A DNA stretch of 43,194 nt from Belliella alkalica (GCF_022549785.1 NZ_JAKZGO010000009.1:127575-170768), one strand, 5' to 3'; positions 8,021-16,803 are shown, counted from the first letter of the stretch. Notes: generated by a model from the sequence alone, not told the origin. Made by a program: numbers and translations.

Positions 8021-9502
8021 TTAAGATTTTATTGCGTTATTCTGTTTGTAAAGACAATCATTTACTTTATTGAAATCTTCCTGATGGTCTGCAAGAACCA
8101 TTAAAACATCTTTTGCTTCTAACTCCGTTGAACCACCTGGACGAATATACTCTCCCTTTCTTTTTATCATCACTATGAATGCAGATTTTGGGAAATTCAA
8201 ATCAACAATTCTTTTGTTAACTGAATAAAAGTCAGGCAAAATTTCAAACTCCTGCAATGACGATTTTGGAAGGTCCGATATGAGTTTGTCTATTTCGGTA
8301 ACTGGTTTGACCTTATCGGGTAAAGCTACATGGAGCCATTTAGCTACTACTGATAATGTAGTTCCTTGTATTATGATGGATGTTACCGAAATGAAAAATA
8401 CTACATTAAATATCATGTTTGCTTTTTCTATCCCAGCCAAAAGTGGATAGGTGGCAAAAACAATTGGAACCGCACCACGCAAACCAACCCAAGAAATATA
8501 TAACCTTCTTCTCAGTTTCATTTTAAAAAACATCAAACTCAGAAAAACGCTTATAGGTCGGGCAACAATTATCAAAAATAATGATACCAGCATTCCGATT
8601 CCGATATATGGGATTATTTGAAAGGGAAAAACGAGTAATCCCAAAGTAAGAAACAGAACAATTTGCATAAGCCAAGCCAATCCATCAAACATTTTCAAAA
8701 TGGTTTTCTTGTGAATTAGGTCTTGATTACCAAGATAAACCGAACATATGTAAATTGAAAGAAACCCGTTGCCACCTACAAAATCTGTGGCTGAAAAAGT
8801 AATAAACATAAGAGCAATTACCAAAACAGGGTAAAGTCCTTCAAAGTCGAGTTTGATTTTATTGATAATGAATTTGCTTAGTTTTCCAAAAGCAAAACCT
8901 GCAATTCCACCTAAAATCATTTGTTGAAAAAACAGAGGAATGATTGAAACAATGTCTTGGTCTTGATTGATTACCAACGTTAAAAATGCAATTGTCAAAA
9001 CATACGCCATTGGGTCGTTACTGCCGCTTTCCAATTCTAAAGTCGGGCGTAGATTGGTCTTTAAAGCAAGACTTTTTGAGCGTAAAATTGAAAATACTGC
9101 TGCTGCATCCGTTGATGAAACAATGGATCCCAAAAGCATACTTTCATAAATTGTAAATTCTGTAACGAACCAAACAAATGTCCCAAGTGAAAGAGCAGTC
9201 AGTAAAACACCTAAAGTAGATAAAACCAGTCCCTCTCTTAGAATTGGCTTTACTGAAGTCCAATTGGTATCAAGGCCACCGGAAAACAAAATAAAGTTAA
9301 GCGCAACAATACCAATGAATTGAGCAATTTTTGGATTATCAAAATTGATGCCGCCAATGCCGTCAGAACCAGCCAACATTCCGATTACCAAAAAGAGCAA
9401 TAACGTCGGAACGCCAAATTTATATGAAGTCTTTCCTGCAATAATACTTACAAGAAGTAATAGTGAACCAATTAATAATATATTTTCAATTGCTAAATTC
9501 AT
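8021..9502 (-). CDS. K+(Na+)/H+ antiporter, CPA1 NhaP2/CvrA type with TrkA-C domain
   Basis: This 493-residue protein is an integral membrane antiporter of the cation:proton antiporter-1 group. About 12 hydrophobic segments fill residues 1-395. Conserved pore motifs are visible: SSTDAAAVFSIL near residue 130 and ELESGSNDPMAY near 156, where the ND pair is the ion/proton site. A cytoplasmic TrkA-C regulatory domain occupies roughly 410-485 (KRIVDLNFPKSAFIVMIKRK, then DVLMVLADHQEDF). The length and architecture fit NhaP2/CvrA potassium-proton antiporters. It is first in an operon with the Usp and a membrane gene. The start is preceded by AGGAGAAAAG and a promoter box. Exact ion specificity cannot be read. 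Confidence 0.92.
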   Translation of the reverse strand: MNLAIENILLIGSLLLLVSIIAGKTSYKFGVPTLLLFLVIGMLAGSDGIGGINFDNPKIAQFIGIVALNFILFSGGLDTNWTSVKPILREGLVLSTLGVLLTALSLGTFVWFVTEFTIYESMLLGSIVSSTDAAAVFSILRSKSLALKTNLRPTLELESGSNDPMAYVLTIAFLTLVINQDQDIVSIIPLFFQQMILGGIAGFAFGKLSKFIINKIKLDFEGLYPVLVIALMFITFSATDFVGGNGFLSIYICSVYLGNQDLIHKKTILKMFDGLAWLMQIVLFLTLGLLVFPFQIIPYIGIGMLVSLFLIIVARPISVFLSLMFFKMKLRRRLYISWVGLRGAVPIVFATYPLLAGIEKANMIFNVVFFISVTSIIIQGTTLSVVAKWLHVALPDKVKPVTEIDKLISDLPKSSLQEFEILPDFYSVNKRIVDLNFPKSAFIVMIKRKGEYIRPGGSTELEAKDVLMVLADHQEDFNKVNDCLYKQNNAIKS

Positions 9503-9527
9503 TCTTTTCTCCTAATATCTTTTGGCA

Positions 9528-9535
9528 CAAATGTA
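9528..9535 (-). promoter_or_regulatory. -7 promoter box of the antiporter operon
   Basis: The minus strand reads TACATTTG, an exact TAnnTTTG match, 25 bp before the antiporter ATG. A purine-rich AGGAGAAAAG lies just before the start codon. No clear -33 box was found. Confidence 0.5.
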
Positions 9536-9630
9536 CGTTTTCTGGTTAGTTAAAGTGTCAAAAAACCTAGTTGTTTTTAAGTTTTGTCGAACAACAAACC
9601 GTCAAATTAAAAAACTCTCCTGAATTAACC

Positions 9631-10093
9631 TCCATAATCACCTAAAGAATTTCGTCTTTGTAACCTTCTGATTTAAAAATCACTGGAGCAACTCATCACC
9701 AAAAAACAACCCACTTCCAAATCACGATGGTATAAAATCATGTAAATGCACTTCAATTTTGACCCATAAACTAAAATTGAAATGCCATGAATGGAACAAA
9801 TGTAAACATCGGATCAGGTGGAAAAGTACCACCGCTTTTTGACCATGTAAAGGACTACATTTCCTTTTTAGGGATTTCGTCAGATGAAGCTGAAATTTTC
9901 TATTACCACTATAAATCCATGGATTGGGAAAGTGAAAACGGAACCCCTTTCAGCAATTGGAAAACCCTTGATGATGATTGGATATAGAACCTATTGAACT
10001 GATCAATTACAAAACCGATTGCTACAATCTTTATAAGATCCTTTCAAGGTTATGGATTGCATTTTGGAGCAATCAGCAAGATATGGGATTGTC
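9631..10093 (+). repeat. Long direct repeat, copy 1 (left of the ArdC-like gene)
   Basis: About 463 bp here match 11631-12097 in the same orientation at high but imperfect identity. The match covers a leader with an inverted repeat, a small gene and about 100 bp downstream of it (through TGGAGCAATCAGCAAGAT). The two copies start 2,000 bp apart and enclose the ArdC-like gene. Both have accumulated differences, so this is an old duplication or a gene-conversion pair. Confidence 0.9.
9787..9987 (+). CDS. Small mobilisation-region protein, copy 1
   Basis: The 66-residue product (MNGTNVNIGSGGKVPPLFDH...) is a close copy of the one at 11791-12006. Its second half (DEAEIFYYHYKSMDWESENG, then FSNWKTLDDDW) follows the pattern F-x2-Y-x3-GW-x-G-x3-NWK seen in small domains at the ends of phage and plasmid replication proteins. 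This copy stops five codons earlier than the other (WI then stop). Conservation of the frame between the two repeats argues that it is coding. Function unknown; a DNA-binding or replication-accessory role is a guess. Confidence 0.55.
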   Translation: MNGTNVNIGSGGKVPPLFDHVKDYISFLGISSDEAEIFYYHYKSMDWESENGTPFSNWKTLDDDWI

Positions 10094-10453
10094 TATGAGA
10101 TTCCGCTCTTGAATTAAGTTCCGTAGTCACCGTTTTGCCCTTTACTTGGAACTCGTAAGTCTTTTTTCCCTTTAGGATTTGAAGTGGAAATTCTTCTGTT
10201 TAAAACCGTTAAAAGTAGCCGCTTTAAGATGTTGTTTCAATTTCTCAGATACTAAAGATTGCTTGAAGCTGTCTGTTTTATTTTCTATTCAATTTCTCAG
10301 CAATTTAGGATATCATCCCCCACACATGGCAAGAGACTACGGCATAAAGCCGTGGCGCTTTGCTTACTATTTATTCCGTTTCCTCTTGCATTCAGTGGCT
10401 GCTGAATCCTAGTGATGCTTCATAATTAAATCTTTAACCTAAAAGAAGAAATC
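9988..10453. other. Intergenic region before the ArdC-like gene
   Basis: The first 105 bp are the end of direct repeat copy 1; an open frame here is shared in part with copy 2. The rest holds no convincing gene. A 78-residue frame at 10179-10412 has composition unlike its neighbours. A short hairpin CGGCATAAAGCCG lies near 10338-10350. The ArdC-like start at 10454 is preceded by AAAAGAAGAAATC. Confidence 0.4.
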
Positions 10454-11362
10454 ATGAAGACTATTGCGAAAAAACAAAAGAAGGATGTTTATCAGATGGT
10501 AACTGATCTAATCATTGAAAAGCTTGAAAATGGGATTGTCCCATGGAGACAGGTGTGGCAGGGAGGAGATATTCCTGCAAATTACTTGACCAAGAAATGC
10601 TATAGAGGAATCAATATGTGGATCCTGTTATCAGCCCAATATGAAAAGCCGTACTTTTTAACCTTTAAGCAGGCACAAAGCTTGGGAGGTTCGATACGGA
10701 AAGGATCTAATGGATTGCCTGTATGTTATTGGGGTTTCAGCTACTTTGACAAAAAGAGTGGCAGGAAATTGATGGAAGAAGAAGCCAAGAAGATGCATCC
10801 TTCGAAAGTTAGGAAAATAGGGTTTTTGAAATATTATACGGTTTTCAATATAAGAGATGTGGAAGGGGTTGAATTTGAGACTCCCAAAACTGTGACTTTG
10901 GAAAAGACTGAACCGGTTGAAAGGTGTGAGCAGATCATCAGGGAAATGGTCAACCCCCCAAAGATTATACATACAATCCCAGAAGCTTATTATTCGCCAG
11001 TTTCGGATTGCATCAATATGCCTGATAAAAAGCTTTTTGAATCTCAGGAGTTTTATTTTTCAGTGCTTTTCCATGAAATTTTACACTCGACTGGACATCA
11101 AGACAGGCTCAATAGGAAAGAAATTGTTGAATACAATGAGTTTGGATCAGAAGGATATAGTAGGGAAGAATTGACGGCGGAAATGGGAGCAAGTTACCTC
11201 TGCAACCATTCAGGGATCATGGATGAAAAATTGTTGGACAATTCAGCATCCTATATCAAAGTTTGGCTGGATAGGCTAAGATCTGACAAAAAGCTATTGC
11301 TGGAAGCAGCATCAAAAGCCCAAAAGGCTGTGGAGTATATTTTGACAACTTGTCCGTTTTAA
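10454..11362 (+). CDS. ArdC-like antirestriction protein with zincin metallopeptidase domain
   Basis: The 302-residue protein joins an ArdC N-terminal domain (about residues 10-140: VYQMVTDLIIEKLENGIVPW, then GINMWILL and FKQAQSLGGSIRKGS) to a zincin-like peptidase domain with HEILH at 207-211, a further histidine at 215 and downstream acidic residues in EELTAEM (238-244). In plasmid pSa the homologous ArdC binds single-stranded DNA and protects incoming DNA from restriction. It lies at the head of the mobilisation module between two long direct repeats and has its own terminator just after the stop. All expected metal ligands are present. Function is a family inference. Confidence 0.9.
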   Translation: MKTIAKKQKKDVYQMVTDLIIEKLENGIVPWRQVWQGGDIPANYLTKKCYRGINMWILLSAQYEKPYFLTFKQAQSLGGSIRKGSNGLPVCYWGFSYFDKKSGRKLMEEEAKKMHPSKVRKIGFLKYYTVFNIRDVEGVEFETPKTVTLEKTEPVERCEQIIREMVNPPKIIHTIPEAYYSPVSDCINMPDKKLFESQEFYFSVLFHEILHSTGHQDRLNRKEIVEYNEFGSEGYSREELTAEMGASYLCNHSGIMDEKLLDNSASYIKVWLDRLRSDKKLLLEAASKAQKAVEYILTTCPF

Positions 11363-11369
11363 AGATTTT

Positions 11370-11393
11370 AAGGGGATACTCCTCCCCTTTTTT
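11370..11393 (+). terminator. Rho-independent terminator of the ArdC-like gene
   Basis: AAGGGGA at 11370-11376 pairs with TCCCCTT at 11383-11389 and is followed by a T run. It starts 8 bp after the stop codon at 11362. Confidence 0.8.
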
Positions 11394-11630
11394 GGTCATT
11401 GTATTAAGTGGTGGTATTGATATTCCTATCGCAAATTTCAACAAAAATTTGGAATACTTATAAAAGTACCTTAGGAATCAATTGGGGTTAAATATAGATA
11501 GTAATAATGTTTGATACAGCCAGTTTATAAATAGTCTACGCAATGCATAGACAATTAAGCCAAATCTGATTCTCGTCATAAAAAGGAGTGATTTTTTTTA
11601 AGACTTACACCTTTCTAAAATCTCTATTTC
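11394..11630. other. Gene-free AT-rich spacer
   Basis: Between the terminator and direct repeat copy 2 I see no gene. The only structure is AT-rich DNA with scattered short direct repeats. Confidence 0.4.
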
Positions 11631-11753
11631 TCCATCAAAAATCACCTAAGGAATTTTTTCTCAATAACCCCCAGATTTAACAATCATTGGAGGAGCCCTC
11701 CCCAAAAAAACAACCCACTTCCAAATTGCGGTGGGGAAAATTCCTGTGAAAGC

Positions 11754-11787
11754 ATTTCAATTTTGACCCATAAACCAAAATTGAAAT
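11754..11787. promoter_or_regulatory. Perfect 12-bp inverted repeat before the small gene
   Basis: Arms ATTTCAATTTTG and CAAAATTGAAAT are separated by 10 bases, 3 bp before the ATG at 11791. It could be an operator or a hairpin that masks the start of translation. The same element with mismatches precedes copy 1 at 9787. Confidence 0.5.
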
Positions 11788-11790
11788 GCC

Positions 11791-12006
11791 ATGAATGGAA
11801 CAAATGTAAACACCGGATCGGGTGGAAAAGTACCACCTCTTTTTGACCATGTAAAAGCCTACTTCTCCCTCAAAGGAATGTCATCAGACGAAGCAGAAAT
11901 ATTCTACTACCACTATGAATCGATGGATTGGGAAAGTGAAAACGGAACCCCTTTTAGTAACTGGAAAACACTTGCCGATGATTGGATATGGAACCTCTTG
12001 AACTGA
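11791..12006 (+). CDS. Small mobilisation-region protein, copy 2
   Basis: The 71-residue product is about 85 percent identical by eye to that at 9787-9987 and is five residues longer (ending DDWIWNLLN). It has the same FYYHYESMDWESENG and NWKTLADDW signature. It is the first gene of the stretch leading into the relaxase operon, preceded by a perfect 12-bp inverted repeat, so self-regulation is possible. I cannot name the function. Confidence 0.6.
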   Translation: MNGTNVNTGSGGKVPPLFDHVKAYFSLKGMSSDEAEIFYYHYESMDWESENGTPFSNWKTLADDWIWNLLN

Positions 12007-12179
12007 TCAATCACAAACCCGATTGCTGCAATCTTTATCAGATCCTTTCAAGGTCATGGATTGCATTTTGGAGCAATCAGCAAGATGTAGGATTGTCGGA
12101 CGCCAATCCAATCTTGCCCTCAGCTCCGAAGTCGCACCGGGGGATAAATCCTCCGAAGTCGGATTTATCTCAAACTTAA
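11988..12179 (+). CDS. Possible small overlapping gene before mobC
   Basis: A frame from ATG 11988 gives 63 residues (MEPLELINHKPDCCNLYQIL...). Its first 37 residues are conserved in direct repeat copy 1 with mostly mild changes (IEPIELINYKTDCYNLYKIL), but that copy lacks an ATG. It overlaps the previous small gene and its tail runs through the candidate oriT hairpin, which lowers confidence that it is translated. Confidence 0.25.
   Translation: MEPLELINHKPDCCNLYQILSRSWIAFWSNQQDVGLSDANPILPSAPKSHRGINPPKSDLSQT
12124..12169 (+). other. Candidate origin of transfer (oriT) or attenuator
   Basis: GATAAATCC at 12143-12151 and GGATTTATC at 12161-12169 form a perfect 9-bp inverted repeat with a 9-base loop. 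The 11-mer CTCCGAAGTCG occurs twice, at 12124-12134 and again at 12151-12161 within the loop. The position, 17 bp before the mobilisation gene, fits an oriT, though a transcription attenuator is also possible. The nick site cannot be read. Confidence 0.4.
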
Positions 12180-12185
12180 GAATGT

Positions 12186-12581
12186 ATGAAAAAAAGAGCC
12201 GTAGAGTACCCAATAAAAAGAACCATCAGGTTCACTGAAAAAGAAGATGCAAAACTTGGAAAGCTACTCCAAAAAAGCACCTATTGTCAGACTTTAAGTG
12301 AGCTGATACGTGATATGCTTTTCAAGAAAGAGATCACCGTCAATACGTATGACGCAAGCCTGCAAGAAGTTAAGTTAAAGCTTGCAAGAATCAGAAACGA
12401 GCTTCAAGCTATAGGTGTCAACATCAACCAGATCACACGGTATTTCAACTCCTCTCAGGATGTGGAAGCCAAGCAGGCTTATGCGGAAAAGGTTGTGCCT
12501 CATTACAGGAATGTTGAAGGTAAGATAGAGGAACTGCTTGCCATTCTCTCCCAATTGTCAAAACGATGGTTGCCAAAATAA
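12186..12581 (+). CDS. MobC-like relaxosome accessory protein
   Basis: The 131-residue protein has a ribbon-helix-helix-like N-terminus (YPIKRTIRFTEKEDAKLGKL, then TYCQTLSELIRDMLF, about residues 6-47) and a helical C-terminus with the MobC-like signature IRNELQAIGVNINQITRYFN near residues 76-95. Such proteins bind oriT, open the DNA and help the relaxase nick it. It overlaps the relaxase gene by 16 bp, so the two are translationally linked. A second ATG lies 4 bp upstream in another frame and is not a start for this product. The proposed oriT is just upstream. Confidence 0.87.
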   Translation: MKKRAVEYPIKRTIRFTEKEDAKLGKLLQKSTYCQTLSELIRDMLFKKEITVNTYDASLQEVKLKLARIRNELQAIGVNINQITRYFNSSQDVEAKQAYAEKVVPHYRNVEGKIEELLAILSQLSKRWLPK

Positions 12582-13801
12582 CCACTGGGAAAAATATACG
12601 TGGTGCACTGCATTACAACGAAAACAAACTTGCCAAAGGTAATGCAGATTTATTGTTGGCCAATGGATTTATAGATGATAGTGATTCAGTAAACCTCCAT
12701 GACAAACTTGTTCAATTCCGGGAGTTCACAGACAAAAACAAACGCACCAAAACCAATACAGTACATATATCCCTGAACTTCTCTCCGAAAGATGAATTGG
12801 ACGACGAGAAGCTGAAAAAAATAGCCATGACCTACATGGAAGGAATCGGTTTTGGTGACCAGCCCTACCTAGTCTACCAGCATTTTGATGCAGCACACCC
12901 ACACATTCACATCCTCACTACGAATATCAGGGAGGATGGTAAACGCATTGAAACCCACAACCTCGGCAAGAACCAATCTGAACTTACAAGGAAGTCCATC
13001 GAGGAAAGGTTCAGGCTGATAAAGGCAGAAGACCAAAAGAGTGAACAAGCGTATATTCTCAAGCCTGTATCGATGGGTAAAGCTCAATACGGTCAATCAG
13101 AAACCAAAGCTGCCATAGCCAATATAGTGACAGAAGTAATGAGGACGTACAAGTTTACTTCATTGGCTGAATTCAATGCAGCCTTGCGCCAGTTCAACGT
13201 AACAGCTTACCGAGGTGAACCAGAGTCCCGCATGTACCAAAAAAAGGGATTGGTATATTCTGTTTCTGATGGAGATGGAAACAGGTTGGGAGTTCCCATT
13301 AAGGCAAGCTCGATTCATTCCAATCCCACATTCCAAAATCTTGAAAAGCGGTTCGGGCAAAACAAGGAACCTAAAAAACAACACAAATCCAGAGCAGTCA
13401 AAGCCATAGAGAATATACTGACCAAACCTGAAGCAAAAGACTTGGATGGGCTTAAAGAGGCTCTTTCCAAAAAGGGAATCCATGCGGTTTTCAGAACCAA
13501 TGACCAAGGACGGCTATACGGAGTGACTTTCGTGGACAATGTTACCCGGAGTGTATTTAACGGCAGTGACTTGGGCAAACATCTGAGTGCAAATGCCCTT
13601 CATCAAAAGTTCAATATTAGGGAAGAGGTCTCGGTGGTTGCTTATTCGAAAAATCAAAGCCAAGACGAAACCGCAACCGAAGAGCTAGCACAGGGTCGCT
13701 CATTGGTTGAAGAGATGATTCAGGGGTTGTTTGATGAGGTGCCAGGTGAATTCCTCCCAGAAAACAGACCCCGTCGAAAGAAGAAAAAACGTCGCAAATA
13801 A
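12566..13801 (+). CDS. Relaxase / mobilisation nuclease
   Basis: The 411-residue protein has the relaxase core in its first 140 residues: an early tyrosine (LHYNENKL, Tyr17), TNTVHISLNFSP at 63-74, and the metal-binding histidines in HPHIHIL (His111, His113, His115). It would cut one strand at oriT, stay bound to the 5' end and lead the strand into the recipient. After residue 260 the protein becomes basic, with a helical stretch (SRAVKAIENILTKPEAKDL) and a lysine-arginine-rich end (RPRRKKKKRRK). It is encoded between the MobC-like and coupling-protein genes. Length suits Bacteroidota mobilisable elements. Confidence 0.93.
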   Translation: MVAKITTGKNIRGALHYNENKLAKGNADLLLANGFIDDSDSVNLHDKLVQFREFTDKNKRTKTNTVHISLNFSPKDELDDEKLKKIAMTYMEGIGFGDQPYLVYQHFDAAHPHIHILTTNIREDGKRIETHNLGKNQSELTRKSIEERFRLIKAEDQKSEQAYILKPVSMGKAQYGQSETKAAIANIVTEVMRTYKFTSLAEFNAALRQFNVTAYRGEPESRMYQKKGLVYSVSDGDGNRLGVPIKASSIHSNPTFQNLEKRFGQNKEPKKQHKSRAVKAIENILTKPEAKDLDGLKEALSKKGIHAVFRTNDQGRLYGVTFVDNVTRSVFNGSDLGKHLSANALHQKFNIREEVSVVAYSKNQSQDETATEELAQGRSLVEEMIQGLFDEVPGEFLPENRPRRKKKKRRK

Positions 13802-13816
13802 TCCAAATCAACGATC

Positions 13817-15802
13817 ATGGGAACAGGTGAAAACGAAGAAGCTTTACGTAAGATCATTGACCTTACCCGAAAGGTGAGTTTCGGAATACTTGCACTACAC
13901 TTTTATGTGTACTGTTACAGTTCATTTGAGAAATGGGGATTTACTCATCCTATCTCAGACAGGGTATTGCTTAATCTCCAAAGCACTGGGATTTTCAATC
14001 ATATTCTGGTCACGAAAATCATGGCTTTGGTCTTGTTGCTGATTTCCCTGCTTGGAGCTGCCGGGAAGAAGGATGAAAAGATACGATTTGCACATGCGGC
14101 TTTTCCATTTTTTTCTGGACTAGTGGTTTTTCCCTTGAGCCATATTTTACTACGACTAGATTTCGATCAAGAGATTGTTTGTATCATTTACATGATTGTC
14201 ACTATCATTGGATACATCCTTGTTCTTACAGGTGGAGGGTTGATGTCCAGGTTGGTCAAATTGCGCCTCAAGGACGATATCTTCAACGCGCTCAACGAGA
14301 CATTTCCTCAGGAAGAGCGGTTACTCGAAAACGAGTACTCCGTCAACCTTCCTGCCCAATATAACCTAAAAGGAAAAATCAGAAACTCATGGATCAATAT
14401 CATCAATCCGTTCAGGTCACTGTTGGTTATTGGTACTCCCGGATCAGGTAAATCATATTTCGTGATTCGCCATGTCATTACACAGCACATAGCCAAAGGT
14501 TTTTCCATGTTCATTTACGACTTCAAATACGATGACCTTTCCATCATAGCCTACAACACCCTTCAAAAGTATAAAGATAGGTACACCAAAGATCCTGACT
14601 TTTATGTTATCAACTTTGATAAGCTTTCCCATACCCATCGTTGTAATCCACTTGATCCAGAAACCATGATGGATATCACCGATGCAGCCGAATCATCCAG
14701 GACAATTATGCTTGGCCTCAATCGAACATGGATTAGAAAGCAAGGAGACTTTTTCGTGGAATCCCCTATTAATTTCCTGACAGCAATAATTTGGTTTTTG
14801 AAGAAATTCAAAGGTGGGCAGTATTGTACCCTGCCCCATGTTATTGAATTGATGCAGATTGAATATGATTTACTTTTCCCTGTATTACGTACAGAGCCTG
14901 AAATAGAGGTACTGATCAACCCGTTTGTTATCGCCTATCTGAACGGGGCAACCGATCAACTGGAAGGACAGATTGCTAGTGCAAAAATCGCTATGGCAAG
15001 ACTGGCATCTCCCCAGATATACTATGTGCTTTCAGGTAATGATTTCACGCTAGACCTCAACAACCCTGACGAACCCAAGATCATTTGTGTGGGAAATAAT
15101 CCTCAAAAGCAGCAGACTTACGGCGCAGTGCTTTCCCTGTATATTTCCAGGATGATCAAACTGGTAAACCAAAAAGGGAAGCTGAAATCAAGCCTTATAT
15201 TCGATGAATATCCAACGATCTATTTCAATGGCATTGACAACCTGATTGCGACTGCCCGAAGCAATAAGGTTGCGACCTGCTTGGGGATACAGGACTTTAG
15301 TCAATTACGGAAAGACTACGGACGTGAACAGGCAGATGTAGTGACCAACATTGTAGGGAATATTGTTAGTGGTCAGGTGACAGGAGACACTGCAAAACAA
15401 CTCTCTGAACGCTTTGGGAAGATCATGCAACAGCGTGAAAGCATGTCTATCAATGCAAACGACACCTCCATCAGCCGTTCTTCACAACTGGATTCCGCTA
15501 TACCTCCCTCGAAGATTGCCGGATTGAGTTCAGGCGAATTTGTCGGGATGGTGGCTGACAACCCCGACCAAAAAATCCCACATAAGACCTTCCACAATGA
15601 AATCATCAATGACCATGAAGCCCTGAAAATGGAGGAACAGGCCTATCAACCTATTCCTCCCGTTGTAGATGTAACAGCTTCTGAAATAGAGTCCAATTAC
15701 AGGATGGTCAAAAATCAAGTGAAGCACCTAGTTGAAATTGAGATTGAACGGATTTATAATACACCGGAACTGGCTCACCTGATTATCGAAAAAGAAAGCT
15801 GA
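13817..15802 (+). CDS. Type IV coupling protein, TraG/VirD4-like (Bacteroides MobC type)
   Basis: The 661-residue protein begins with four hydrophobic segments (residues about 20-140, for example IMALVLLLISLLGA and ILVLTGGGLM). The ATPase has Walker A GTPGSGKS at 206-213 and a Walker B-like LIFDEYPTIYF around 455-465, followed by the conserved ARSNKVATCLGIQDFSQLRK. Coupling proteins dock the relaxosome to the transfer channel and pump DNA with ATP. It starts 15 bp after the relaxase gene. Because no mating-pair formation genes follow, the element would be mobilisable rather than self-transmissible unless the rest lies elsewhere. It converges with rteC, only 5 bp separating the stops. Confidence 0.93.
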   Translation: MGTGENEEALRKIIDLTRKVSFGILALHFYVYCYSSFEKWGFTHPISDRVLLNLQSTGIFNHILVTKIMALVLLLISLLGAAGKKDEKIRFAHAAFPFFSGLVVFPLSHILLRLDFDQEIVCIIYMIVTIIGYILVLTGGGLMSRLVKLRLKDDIFNALNETFPQEERLLENEYSVNLPAQYNLKGKIRNSWINIINPFRSLLVIGTPGSGKSYFVIRHVITQHIAKGFSMFIYDFKYDDLSIIAYNTLQKYKDRYTKDPDFYVINFDKLSHTHRCNPLDPETMMDITDAAESSRTIMLGLNRTWIRKQGDFFVESPINFLTAIIWFLKKFKGGQYCTLPHVIELMQIEYDLLFPVLRTEPEIEVLINPFVIAYLNGATDQLEGQIASAKIAMARLASPQIYYVLSGNDFTLDLNNPDEPKIICVGNNPQKQQTYGAVLSLYISRMIKLVNQKGKLKSSLIFDEYPTIYFNGIDNLIATARSNKVATCLGIQDFSQLRKDYGREQADVVTNIVGNIVSGQVTGDTAKQLSERFGKIMQQRESMSINANDTSISRSSQLDSAIPPSKIAGLSSGEFVGMVADNPDQKIPHKTFHNEIINDHEALKMEEQAYQPIPPVVDVTASEIESNYRMVKNQVKHLVEIEIERIYNTPELAHLIIEKES

Positions 15803-15807
15803 CCCTG

Positions 15808-16632
15808 TCACATTCCGTCAGCTGCATCCATGTATTCTGTGAGAGCAGTTTTAAGGTGGTCTAGGAATACCGTGCGGTTCTTTTTCCTTAGCCGTATTTC
15901 CTGAAAGGCACGGTAGTATTCTCCCAAATCCTTTTGAAACATTGGCCCAGTAATATTGGCGATATCCTTGATATCCACTTTTCCTTTGTTGAACACCCCA
16001 GCAGCTTTCAATGCATATATGAGTTCAATAAGCCATACTTTTGGCCCCGTCCATACAGGGCCAGTTTTGTTGGATTTCTTTCCCTCTAGGGTATCAAGAG
16101 AAATTTGAAGGTATTCCAAAACCTTCTTGAAGGCAATAAATTGACCAACCCTATAACTACCAGCACAACTGAATTCTGGATCTGCATCGAGAAAGTAAAT
16201 ATCAGGAAAGGAGAAATCAATCTCTCCATTCCTAAGAAAAAGCTTGTCATCAAGATCGGTTTTTCCGGAAAAATGATACCAATAAAGCTCTTGATGTCGC
16301 TCGTAGAAAGCCGATATCTTTTCCATTTCCTTTCTATAACACCCTTTCTTTTGTTTGGGAGGTTTCAGTGGGCAGGATGACTCTATTCTGAATACCTCAG
16401 CGAAATAAATCAATTCCCCAAGGAATTTTGGTTGTATAGATTTGAAGAATACTATCTCCGAGGACTTGTTCTCAAAACCATGCTCGTTAACATATTCTTT
16501 TAGCTTGTACAATGATTCTTGGACTGCTGTAAACGATTTCCTGCATAAGTCAATTTTTCCCTCTGCCGACATGCTGATGTCCAAAAGCTTTTCATTAGTC
16601 CTGTTATATAAATTTTCGCAATATAATTCCAT
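15808..16632 (-). CDS. RteC-domain regulator
   Basis: The 274-residue sequence matches the RteC family in pattern: EIVFFKSIQPKFLGELIYFA (about 63-82), then FYERHQELYWYHFSGKTDLD (109-128) and a C-terminal segment around GPKVWLIELIYALKAAGVFN (214-233) with conserved ELIYAL. In the Bacteroides conjugative transposon CTnDOT, RteC activates excision genes. Here it faces the mob genes, tail to tail, as part of the same mobile module. It may control an excision gene not seen here. A start at 16632 is the only good ATG. The downstream target is not visible in this window. Confidence 0.88.
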   Translation of the reverse strand: MELYCENLYNRTNEKLLDISMSAEGKIDLCRKSFTAVQESLYKLKEYVNEHGFENKSSEIVFFKSIQPKFLGELIYFAEVFRIESSCPLKPPKQKKGCYRKEMEKISAFYERHQELYWYHFSGKTDLDDKLFLRNGEIDFSFPDIYFLDADPEFSCAGSYRVGQFIAFKKVLEYLQISLDTLEGKKSNKTGPVWTGPKVWLIELIYALKAAGVFNKGKVDIKDIANITGPMFQKDLGEYYRAFQEIRLRKKNRTVFLDHLKTALTEYMDAADGM

Positions 16633-16803
16633 GGCATTTACTTTTTAGGTTAATAATCTACTGATCAATAGCACCTATCTTAAGCCCGGAAAGAAAAGTG
16701 CGTAATTTCGATACCTATAAAATTAATGATAGAATTTTTAACTATTGACATCAGATGGAAGCTCTCCATTGAATCGAATGTCCTATAGATTACTTTGTAA
16801 AGC

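Larger units (their letters stand above)
11631..12097 (+). repeat. Long direct repeat, copy 2 (upstream of mob genes)
   Basis: This is the second copy of the repeat at 9631-10093. It carries a perfect 12-bp inverted repeat before its small gene: ATTTCAATTTTG at 11754-11765 and CAAAATTGAAAT at 11776-11787, spacer 10 bp. In copy 1 the arms have slight mismatches. Similarity ends at GGATTGTC, just before the candidate oriT hairpin. Confidence 0.9.

Noticed and set aside
10179-10412. 77-residue frame upstream of the ArdC-like gene
   Set aside because: Composition is unlike neighbours, it spans a hairpin, and it is not part of the duplicated segment that keeps coding frames.
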